Origin: Bacteriovoracaceae bacterium
GTDB lineage: Bacteria; Bdellovibrionota; UBA1018
Reading direction: 5' to 3'
Assembly (NCBI GenBank): GCA_947446835.1
Contig: CANFHS010000051.1
Coordinates: 1-12,753, forward strand
DNA length: 12,753 nucleotides
The notes below the pieces were generated by a model, which did not search any database, was not told the origin of the DNA, and saw only the letters and a program-made list of their open reading frames with translations. The position numbers and the translations under genes are program-made. Shown piece by piece: positions 7,553-12,753 of this stretch (position 1 is the stretch's first letter; each line of letters begins with the position of its first letter).

Positions 7553-8566
7553 ATGCCGTCCATCAAGAAAACGCAGTTCATCCGGGACCTGAAGGAAAAA
7601 GACACGGTCTCGAGTCCTTTCCTGGTCAAGTTCAGCTCCATTGCCATGGGAAAGAACGGCAAGCCCTACATGAACCTGGTGCTGATGGACAAATCCGGCG
7701 AGTGCGAGGCCCGCATCTGGGATGATGCCCCGGTCTACGCCGGGCAGGCCGTCCGCGATGCCTTCATCCAGGTCGAAGGCCGCTGCCAGCTTTACCAGGG
7801 GCGCCGCCAGATCGTGGTTTCGAAGATCTCGGTGGTCCGCGAAGATGAGGTCGATCCCAAGGACTACATCGCCGAAGGCACGCTCGACGCCGACGCCCTG
7901 TACGCGCAGCTGCTGGGCTACGTCGAATCGATGCAGGACCCCTACTGCAAGGCCCTGGCCGAAGCGGTGCTGCGCGATGATGCGGACATCGTGGACCGCA
8001 TGAAGCGCGCTCCCGCCGCCAAGAGCGTCCACCATGCCTACAAGAGCGGCATGCTGGAGCACGTGGTTTCGATCGTGGGCACGCTGGACCACCTGGCGCG
8101 CCACTACGGAAAGTACCTGGATCGCGACCTGCTTTTCCTGGGCGGGTTTTTCCACGACATCGGAAAGCTCTGGGAACTGTCCTATGACCGCGTCACCGAT
8201 TACACGATGGAAGGCAAGCTGATCGGCCATCTCGTGATCGGGGTGGAGCTCGTGACCCGCAAGATCCGTGAGCTGGAGTCCCAGCCCGGCCGCATCCCAG
8301 GCGACAAATTTCCCGAAGAGAAGATGCTTCTCGTGAAGCACCTCATCCTGGCCCACCATGGAAAGCTCGAGTACGGCTCGCCCAAGGAGCCTCACTGCCT
8401 GGAAGCGCTCGTCGTCCATTACATCGATGACCTGGACTCCAAGATCAACTCGATCCGGGTCTTCACCGAGCAGGACCAGACCCCCGGCCGCTGGACGGCG
8501 CTGAACCGCATGCATGAGCGCTTCTTCTACAAGCCGGACTGGGCCATGCCGGAGAATCCCGCGTGA
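7553..8566 (+). CDS. yhaM: YhaM-type 3'-5' exoribonuclease (OB fold plus HD domain)
   Basis: This 337-residue cytosolic protein resembles Bacillus YhaM, a 3'-5' exoribonuclease acting on single-stranded RNA (and DNA). The N-terminal part (about 15-100) has an OB-fold nucleic-acid-binding pattern, with PFLVKFSSI, KPYMNLVLMDKSGECEARIWD and a repeated beta pattern up to VSKISVV. The C-terminal HD phosphohydrolase domain (about 155-305) has HHAYKSGMLEHV (160-171), the metal-binding FFHDIGK (199-205, His201-Asp202), EGKLIGH (220-226), LAHHGKLEYG (266-275) and HYIDDLDSK (289-297). This full set of HD ligands and the spacing match YhaM (about 314 residues). The gene symbol is by family similarity; orthology is not proven. 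The stop overlaps the start of the next gene as GTGATG, implying one transcript. Confidence 0.85.
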   Translation: MPSIKKTQFIRDLKEKDTVSSPFLVKFSSIAMGKNGKPYMNLVLMDKSGECEARIWDDAPVYAGQAVRDAFIQVEGRCQLYQGRRQIVVSKISVVREDEVDPKDYIAEGTLDADALYAQLLGYVESMQDPYCKALAEAVLRDDADIVDRMKRAPAAKSVHHAYKSGMLEHVVSIVGTLDHLARHYGKYLDRDLLFLGGFFHDIGKLWELSYDRVTDYTMEGKLIGHLVIGVELVTRKIRELESQPGRIPGDKFPEEKMLLVKHLILAHHGKLEYGSPKEPHCLEALVVHYIDDLDSKINSIRVFTEQDQTPGRWTALNRMHERFFYKPDWAMPENPA

Positions 8567-9036
8567 TGCGGACCTGGGTCGCTGTTGTGGCGCTCGGGGT
8601 GGCAAGCGCACCCCTGGCCAGGGCCCAGGGCGACTTGCCGTCCGCCGAGTCGATCCTGCCCAGGCTCGTGGCCCAGCTGCGGGCCCCGTTCGAGGGCAAG
8701 GAAGGGCTGGAGTGCGACCCGATCGACAAGGTCGCCCGCGAGGTGCTGCAGCTGGATCGCGTGACCCGCGCCGGTGCGCCGGCCTGGAAGGCCACGTTCA
8801 AGATTCCGTTCGAATGCCGCTGGACCGAGTCACGCAGCCACGCCTTCGGGGCCGAGGCCTCGGTTGATCCGGGCAAGCGCACCTGGCTGGCCCGCACCCG
8901 CGGCACTGCGTGGGCCACCACGCAGTCCAACGGTGGCCTGCGCTTTGACCTCGAAGACATCCACGTCAGCCAGCGCGCGCTGCCGATGCCGGTTCCTTCG
9001 GCCAAGCCTTCTCCCAAGCCCTCGGCCAGGACTTAA
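8566..9036 (+). CDS. Small exported protein with two cysteines, unknown function
   Basis: This is a 156-residue protein with a Sec signal peptide (residues 1-20, cleavage at ARA-QG), so the mature protein is probably periplasmic. The mature part has two cysteines, Cys50 (GLECDP) and Cys84 (PFECRW), which could form one disulfide. The C-terminal tail is rich in Pro, Ser and Lys (MPVPSAKPSPKPS). I do not recognise a family. The start could be ATG 8566 (one-base overlap with the YhaM-like gene) or GTG 8563 (four-base overlap); GGAGA at 8551-8555 is better spaced for the GTG. The protein differs by one residue. Its stop codon overlaps that of convergent tatD in the palindrome TTAA (9033-9036). 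Confidence 0.7.
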   Translation: MRTWVAVVALGVASAPLARAQGDLPSAESILPRLVAQLRAPFEGKEGLECDPIDKVAREVLQLDRVTRAGAPAWKATFKIPFECRWTESRSHAFGAEASVDPGKRTWLARTRGTAWATTQSNGGLRFDLEDIHVSQRALPMPVPSAKPSPKPSART

Positions 9037-9827
9037 GCCAGGCCGAAAAGCTTGCGTGCGTTTCGCGTCGTGGCCTCGGCCACCGTGTCGAAGGGCAGCC
9101 CTTTCAACTCGGCGATCTTCATGGCCGTGAGGCGGACCATCGAAGGTTCGCACTTCTTGCCCCGGTGGGGCACCGGCGCCAGGTACGGCGAGTCGGTTTC
9201 CACCACCAGACGTTCCAGCGGGAAGTCCCGGGCGCACTCGCGCAGGTTCTCGGCATTCTTGAAGGTCAGGATGCCTGAAAAGGAGATGAAAAAGCCCAGC
9301 GCCAGGCAGGCCTCCCCGAAGGCACGGGTTCCCGTGAAGCAGTGGATCACGCCCGGTACCGCGCCCTCCGGCAGCCGTGAGCAGTAATCGCGCAACCCCG
9401 CCAGCAGGTCTTCCTCTCCATCCCGCGAGTGGATGATGATGGGTTTTCGCTCCTCGAGGGCCAACTCGAGCTGGTCCCGGAACACCTTCTGCTGCACCTC
9501 GCGGGGCGAGTGGTCGTAATGGTAATCCAGGCCGATCTCGCCGATGGCGCGGCAGCGCGGGTGGCGCGAGGCCAGGCGCACGCGCTCCAGGTCGCCCGGT
9601 TTGACCTCGGCCGCTTCGTGCGGATGCACCCCGATCGTGTGCCAGATGTCCGCGTGGGCTTCTGAAATCAGGGGCAGCCTGTCCAGCGAGCCCAGGTCCA
9701 CGCCAATGGTGATGAAAGCCGAGACGCCTGCCTCGCGGGCCTCGCGCAGGATGTCGGCCTGGCTCTTGGGCGAATAGTCGTAGTCGAGGTGGCAGTGGGT
9801 GTCGATCAGCGGGGCGGTCATGGTCAT
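9033..9827 (-). CDS. tatD: TatD-family metal-dependent hydrolase/deoxyribonuclease
   Basis: This 264-residue cytosolic TIM-barrel hydrolase of the TatD family has exonuclease-type DNA-processing activity in characterised members. All metal-site motifs are present: DTHCHLD (9-15, His11 and His13), GVHPHE (66-71), AIGEIGLDY (94-102, Glu97), IIIHSRD (130-136, His133), VIHCFTGT (160-167, His162) and VVETDSPYLAP (208-218, Asp212). Length equals the family norm (about 260). The start ATG at 9827 overlaps the stop of the VKOR fusion gene in ATGA, and a second ATG follows at 9821. The open frame continues upstream of 9827, but there it merely reads through the VKOR gene in another phase. Despite the name, TatD is not part of Tat export. 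The paralogue cannot be distinguished (YcfH and YjjV are close relatives). Confidence 0.9.
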   Translation of the reverse strand: MTMTAPLIDTHCHLDYDYSPKSQADILREAREAGVSAFITIGVDLGSLDRLPLISEAHADIWHTIGVHPHEAAEVKPGDLERVRLASRHPRCRAIGEIGLDYHYDHSPREVQQKVFRDQLELALEERKPIIIHSRDGEEDLLAGLRDYCSRLPEGAVPGVIHCFTGTRAFGEACLALGFFISFSGILTFKNAENLRECARDFPLERLVVETDSPYLAPVPHRGKKCEPSMVRLTAMKIAELKGLPFDTVAEATTRNARKLFGLA

Positions 9828-10996
9828 TTGCCCGACTGGGCCAGCAGCAGCTCGATGATCCGGTTCCAGACGGGAAGCGGGTAGACGCCTTCGACCCGAT
9901 GGCCGTTGATGAAGAAGGTCGGGGTGGACTGGACCCCCAGGGCGATGCCTTCGTCGATGTCGCGCGCGATCAGCTCGGCCGTTCCGGGAGTGGCCACGCA
10001 GGAGGTGATCCTGGATTCGTCGGCACCGGCCTCGCGGGCCAGCTCCAGCGCCTTGCCCGGCCTCAGGTCGGCCTGGAACTCGAAGATGCGCTCGTAGGTT
10101 TCCTTGAACCTGCCTTCCGAGGCGGCGCAAAGCGCGACCCGTGCCGCTTCGCAGGCCACCGGATGCATGGAGCGCTCGATCTTGCGGTTGCAGGACGGAT
10201 CGAGCGGGAAGTTGCGGTACACGACGCGGACCTGGTCCGGGTAGCGGTTCACGATGCTGTTCAGGAGGACGGCTCCCATCCGGCAGGCAGGGCACTGCAG
10301 GTCGCTGAACTTGACGATCGTGATCGGCGCCTTCGGGTTGCCAAAGGCGCTGCCCTCGGCTCCCGGACCCAGCGTGACCACGGGAGAGCTGACCACGCTC
10401 TGGGCCACTTCCTCGAGAGTTGCGGCCGGAATCTCGGTCTGATCCATGCCCTTCAGCAGCACCACGGCCACGAGCAGGGCGCCACCGCCCACCGCGATCA
10501 GGGTTTTCCACTGCGACCCGTCGACCGGAGCTTTCCTGGGGGATTCGGGCTTCAGGCCAAGCAGGATGGCCAGCGATGCCAGAGTGACGCCGTCGATGAC
10601 CAGACAGAACAGGCAAAGGGTCTTCAGCTGGAGCATCATGATGCCCAGGTAGCCGAACGTGAAGAGCGCCGAGACCAGGCTCAGAAGGAACAGGAAGCGC
10701 AGGCTCTCGCGGCGCCAGCCTGGGATGCGGGCCGCGATCGTCGCCGCGAAGATGGCCAGGAATCCGCCGGCGGCCAGGCTGGAAAGGGGTACGCCGGGAA
10801 AGATCTCCGCCCAGGGGCTTGCGGCCACGGCATCGCAGTTCATGGTCGCGCCGATATTGCAGAAGGACCGGAAGCCACCCATTCCTCCGCGCACGGAGTA
10901 GTACAGGTGGCTCAGCCAGATCGACGAAGCCAGGCCGACCAGGGCCAGGACGGAAAGCCAGGTGATGCGACGGGAAGGGTGGGCTGCAGCGCTCAT
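9824..10996 (-). CDS. VKOR-DsbA fusion: membrane disulfide-bond-forming enzyme
   Basis: This 390-residue inner-membrane protein combines a vitamin K epoxide reductase domain with a periplasmic thioredoxin/DsbA-like domain. It makes disulfide bonds in exported proteins and passes electrons to quinone, replacing DsbB/DsbA. The VKOR part has about four membrane helices (11-28, 69-89, 99-121, 126-148), loop cysteines Cys46 and Cys54 (SFCNIGATMNCD) and the quinone-side CLFC (128-131). A fifth helix (165-181) leads to the thioredoxin domain with active site CPAC (235-238) and cis-proline in STPTFF (357-362). Four further cysteines (269, 282, 290, 333) recur in this thioredoxin subtype. I chose ATG 10996 because AGAGGA (11008-11013) precedes it and it leaves a normal N-terminus. 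ATG 11029 and longer starts are possible but run towards the divergent gene. It overlaps tatD by four bases. Confidence 0.9.
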   Translation of the reverse strand: MSAAAHPSRRITWLSVLALVGLASSIWLSHLYYSVRGGMGGFRSFCNIGATMNCDAVAASPWAEIFPGVPLSSLAAGGFLAIFAATIAARIPGWRRESLRFLFLLSLVSALFTFGYLGIMMLQLKTLCLFCLVIDGVTLASLAILLGLKPESPRKAPVDGSQWKTLIAVGGGALLVAVVLLKGMDQTEIPAATLEEVAQSVVSSPVVTLGPGAEGSAFGNPKAPITIVKFSDLQCPACRMGAVLLNSIVNRYPDQVRVVYRNFPLDPSCNRKIERSMHPVACEAARVALCAASEGRFKETYERIFEFQADLRPGKALELAREAGADESRITSCVATPGTAELIARDIDEGIALGVQSTPTFFINGHRVEGVYPLPVWNRIIELLLAQSGK

Positions 10997-11061
10997 GTGG
11001 CCGAATTTCCTCTGTTTAAGGGGTAGCATGGGAAGGTTGCCTTTGCTAGTTATCGCCCCGA
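10997..11061. promoter_or_regulatory. 65-base divergent region between the VKOR fusion and the substrate-binding protein
   Basis: The gap must carry both leaders. Minus strand: AGAGGA at 11008-11013 is the probable Shine-Dalgarno sequence of the VKOR fusion, 11 bases from its ATG. Plus strand: no Shine-Dalgarno sequence lies near the ATG at 11062. GGGAAGG at 11030-11036 is too distant. TAGTTAT (11047-11053) resembles a -10 element ending 8 bases before the ATG, but no matching -35 is seen. A short dyad AAGG-TTG-CCTT lies here too. Confidence 0.3.
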
Positions 11062-12576
11062 ATGAAACAGCTTGGAATTGCACTGGGAATCGCGCTGGCC
11101 TTCCTGGCCGGGACGGGTTGCAAACGCTCGCAGGTGGGAGCCAAGACGGCTCTCCAGGTCCAGCTCTGGGCCGAGCCGGCATCGCTCGATCCCGCCTATG
11201 CGGAAGACGGGGTGGCGCTACGGGTGCTGGGCAACGTCATGGACGGACTGGTCGGAGTCGACTCGCAGGGGAAAATAGAGCCCAGGCTGGCTGCCAGCTG
11301 GACTGTTTCTGCGGATGGACTCAAGTACAGTTTCCAGCTGCGCCCCGAGGCCGCGTGGTCCGATGGGATCCCCGTCCTGGCTTCGCACTTCGTGGATGCG
11401 CTTCATCGGGGGCGGGACCCGAAGACGGGCGCCAACTTCGCGGAGCTGCTTCAGCCCATCCGCGATGTCCGGGCCGAGGCTAGCGATCGTCTGGTCATCG
11501 AGCTTTCCCGGCCCGCACCGTATTTCCTGGGCGTGTTGGCCCATCCCATCGCAGTGCCGGTACGGCCTGAGCTGACGAATGGCAAGCCGTGGGGAGGCTC
11601 GACTCCCTCGACGGGTCCTTACAAGATCGGTTACCACCGCATCGACGATTCCATCCTGCTCAGCCCGAACGAATACTACTGGGGCTCCCGGATTCCGGGC
11701 AAGGCGGTCAGCCGTCCGGTGATGATGCGGATCGTTCCCGACGAAGCCACCGCCATGCGCCTCTTCGAGACGGGCAAGCTCGATATCCTGGTCCGCTTCC
11801 CCGCGCTGGAAGCCGAACGCCTGCGGAAGATGGGTCGGATCCAGGTGGATCCTTTCCTGGCCACCTATTACCTGGCCTTCAACACGAAAAAAGCACCGTT
11901 CACGGACCGGCAGGTCCGGCGCGCGGTCTCGGCCGCCATCGATCGCGTGGGCCTGGTGAAGGTGCTTGGAATGGGCGAACAGCCGGCGCGCAGCTGGATT
12001 TCCCCTGGCCTGGAGGGCTTCATGCCCGGGTCGGATCCTTCAGCGGTTCTTGCCGATGCGACTCGTGCCATGAAGGGCAAGAAGCTGCCCCCGTTCGAGA
12101 TCGGTTTTGACTCCACCTCCCGCAACAGCCTGATCCTGGAGAAGGTCCAGGCCGACCTCAAGGCCCGCCTGGGCGTGGATGTCCGCCTGGAGGGGCGCGA
12201 CTGGAAGAGTCACCTCAAGCGGATCGCCACCGACACCCCGGCCGTGTACCGGATGGGTTGGCAGGCCACATTCCTGGACCCGCTGCCCAGCCTGCAGCTG
12301 TTCACCAGCCGGAGCCCCAACCAGTTCACGGGCTGGTCGAGTCCCGAGTATGACCGGCTCGTGGATCGGATCGCGGGGCTCGCTCCCGGCACGGAGCGCG
12401 CAGCCCTGGTCCGCAAGGCCCAGGAAATCCTGGTGGATCGCGAGGCGGTGATCGCGCCGCTCTTCCACTATGTCCAGGCCCATGCGCTTTCGCCGAGGAT
12501 CACGCGGTTCCAGGTCGATCCGTTCGGGGTCATCCGGCTCCAGGAGGTCGAGGTCGGAGTCCCGCCGCAGCGCTGA
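11062..12576 (+). CDS. ABC transporter substrate-binding lipoprotein, oligopeptide type (SBP_bac_5)
   Basis: This 504-residue exported solute-binding protein is of the OppA/DppA family. It captures peptides or similar solutes in the periplasm and hands them to an ABC permease. The N-terminal MKQLGIALGIALAFLAGTGC is a signal sequence ending at Cys20, so the protein is probably a lipoprotein. The residue at -3 is Gly instead of the usual Leu/Val, which makes the lipobox atypical. Family features include the early LWAEPASLDPAYA, NVMDGLVGVDSQGKIEPRLA, the YSFQLRPEAAWSDGIPV segment (WSDG core), STGPYKI, and a C-terminal QEILVDREAVIAPLFHY. Length is within the family range (about 500-550). No permease or ATPase gene lies on either side, so it must use components encoded elsewhere or have another role. 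Substrate cannot be told. The 3' end forms half of a perfect hairpin with the next, convergent gene. Confidence 0.88.
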   Translation: MKQLGIALGIALAFLAGTGCKRSQVGAKTALQVQLWAEPASLDPAYAEDGVALRVLGNVMDGLVGVDSQGKIEPRLAASWTVSADGLKYSFQLRPEAAWSDGIPVLASHFVDALHRGRDPKTGANFAELLQPIRDVRAEASDRLVIELSRPAPYFLGVLAHPIAVPVRPELTNGKPWGGSTPSTGPYKIGYHRIDDSILLSPNEYYWGSRIPGKAVSRPVMMRIVPDEATAMRLFETGKLDILVRFPALEAERLRKMGRIQVDPFLATYYLAFNTKKAPFTDRQVRRAVSAAIDRVGLVKVLGMGEQPARSWISPGLEGFMPGSDPSAVLADATRAMKGKKLPPFEIGFDSTSRNSLILEKVQADLKARLGVDVRLEGRDWKSHLKRIATDTPAVYRMGWQATFLDPLPSLQLFTSRSPNQFTGWSSPEYDRLVDRIAGLAPGTERAALVRKAQEILVDREAVIAPLFHYVQAHALSPRITRFQVDPFGVIRLQEVEVGVPPQR

Positions 12577-12593
12577 GGAACGCCTCAGCGCTG
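12568..12593. terminator. Perfect 11-bp hairpin at the junction of two convergent genes
   Basis: CAGCGCTGAGG (12568-12578), loop AACG (12579-12582) and CCTCAGCGCTG (12583-12593) form a perfect inverted repeat. Both stop codons lie inside it: TGA 12574-12576 for the plus gene and the complement at 12585-12587 for the minus gene. Position and strength suggest a bidirectional terminator or 3'-end stabilising hairpin. No T tract follows on either strand, so it is not a textbook intrinsic terminator. Confidence 0.6.
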
Positions 12594-12753
12594 GATCGCG
12601 ATGACCGAGTACTGGCGCGTGCCCGAACCCTCGCGCCGGTAGCTGTGAAGCAGGTGTTCCTGGCCCTGACCCAGGGTGCACCGGGTGCAGGCGGTCAGGC
12701 GGTCCACCGCGTGGATGCCCATGCTCTTCAGCTCGAGCTCGTTGAGTGCCCCC
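12585..12753 (-). CDS. pgeF: PgeF/YfiH family protein (laccase-domain, N-terminus beyond window)
   Basis: Only the last 55 residues are present; the frame is open to the window edge. The fragment contains ACTRCTLG, then LLHSYRREGSGTRQYSVIAI. This matches the conserved C-terminus of the Cu-oxidase_4 (YfiH, PgeF, LACC1) family, in which a C..C segment is followed by FFSYRRDG.TGR. In E. coli PgeF removes misincorporated residues from peptidoglycan precursors. Other family members act on purine nucleosides, so the exact role here is uncertain. The metal ligands are upstream and outside the window. The gene converges on the substrate-binding protein gene with an 8-base gap, and both proteins end in Gln-Arg-stop as part of one hairpin. 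Confidence 0.7.
   Translation of the reverse strand, partial: GALNELELKSMGIHAVDRLTACTRCTLGQGQEHLLHSYRREGSGTRQYSVIAIQR

Noticed and set aside
7538..8611. Long open frame (357 codons) on the minus strand opposite the YhaM-like gene
   Set aside because: It is an antisense shadow caused by high GC third positions. Its sequence shows no family motif, while the plus strand encodes a clear OB-HD protein.
9828..10616. N-terminal extension of tatD by 263 codons
   Set aside because: The extension overlaps the VKOR fusion gene in another phase and is low-complexity Arg/Gly/Pro-rich. TatD motifs begin just after ATG 9827.
9899..11026. Open frame of 375 codons on the plus strand opposite the VKOR fusion gene
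   Set aside because: The translation is rich in Arg, Gly, Gln and Asp with no recognisable domain, whereas the minus strand has membrane helices and redox motifs. It is a shadow.
11031..11045. Dyad AAGG-TTG-CCTT upstream of the substrate-binding protein gene
   Set aside because: The arms are only four bases, so chance is the simplest explanation. It is mentioned within the intergenic entry but not raised to a finding.
10997..11182. Longer start for the VKOR fusion gene
   Set aside because: It would run across the divergent gene's start and add a Pro/Arg-rich segment before the first helix. The Shine-Dalgarno sequence at 11008-11013 supports ATG 10996.

Overview
The window is a gene-dense stretch of high-GC DNA from a diderm (Gram-negative type) bacterium. 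The envelope is indicated by two predicted outer-membrane beta-barrel proteins, several Sec signal peptides and a periplasmic disulfide-forming enzyme. The lineage cannot be fixed from sequence alone. The VKOR-thioredoxin fusion, and the type of thioredoxin domain in it, are familiar from delta-proteobacterial, myxobacterial and acidobacterial genomes, so a lineage of that kind is my guess. I found no tRNA, rRNA, CRISPR array, insertion sequence, phage gene or other sign of recent transfer. Nearly every base is coding, and many gene pairs overlap by 1-14 bases.

Layout. (A) 1-2962, plus strand: a compact pyrimidine block. It holds the 3' end of a URC1-type GTP-cyclohydrolase-II-like gene, a complete URC4 (DUF1688) gene, uracil phosphoribosyltransferase and uridine kinase. 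URC1, URC4 and a uracil phosphoribosyltransferase are the core of the URC uracil-degradation pathway first described in the yeast Lachancea kluyveri. Here a uridine kinase is added, so both uracil and uridine could be routed into UMP. (B) 2983-7473, minus strand: ygfZ (folate-binding Fe-S maintenance protein), then a large exported protein coupled to it by an 8-base overlap, then a small outer-membrane protein. The large protein joins a zinc metallopeptidase domain, a six-repeat TolB-like propeller and an Omp85-like barrel. (C) 7553-9036, plus strand: a YhaM-type 3'-5' exoribonuclease (OB fold plus HD domain), followed by a small exported protein of unknown function. (D) 9033-10996, minus strand: a VKOR-DsbA fusion and tatD, overlapping by ATGA. 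(E) 11062-12576, plus strand: an oligopeptide-type ABC substrate-binding lipoprotein with no transporter genes visible. (F) 12585-12753, minus strand: the C-terminal end of a PgeF/YfiH-family protein.

Non-coding DNA is short. The longest gaps are 107, 79 and 65 bases. They hold candidate dyads and promoter-like elements, a possible hairpin with the ygfZ start codon in its loop, and a perfect 11-bp hairpin at 12568-12593 shared by two convergent genes. No gene-free stretch exceeds 300 bases.

The most rewarding parts for follow-up are the URC block with its uridine kinase, and the peptidase-propeller-barrel fusion. Neither is a proven new system. Both are built from recognisable families whose combined function is poorly characterised.
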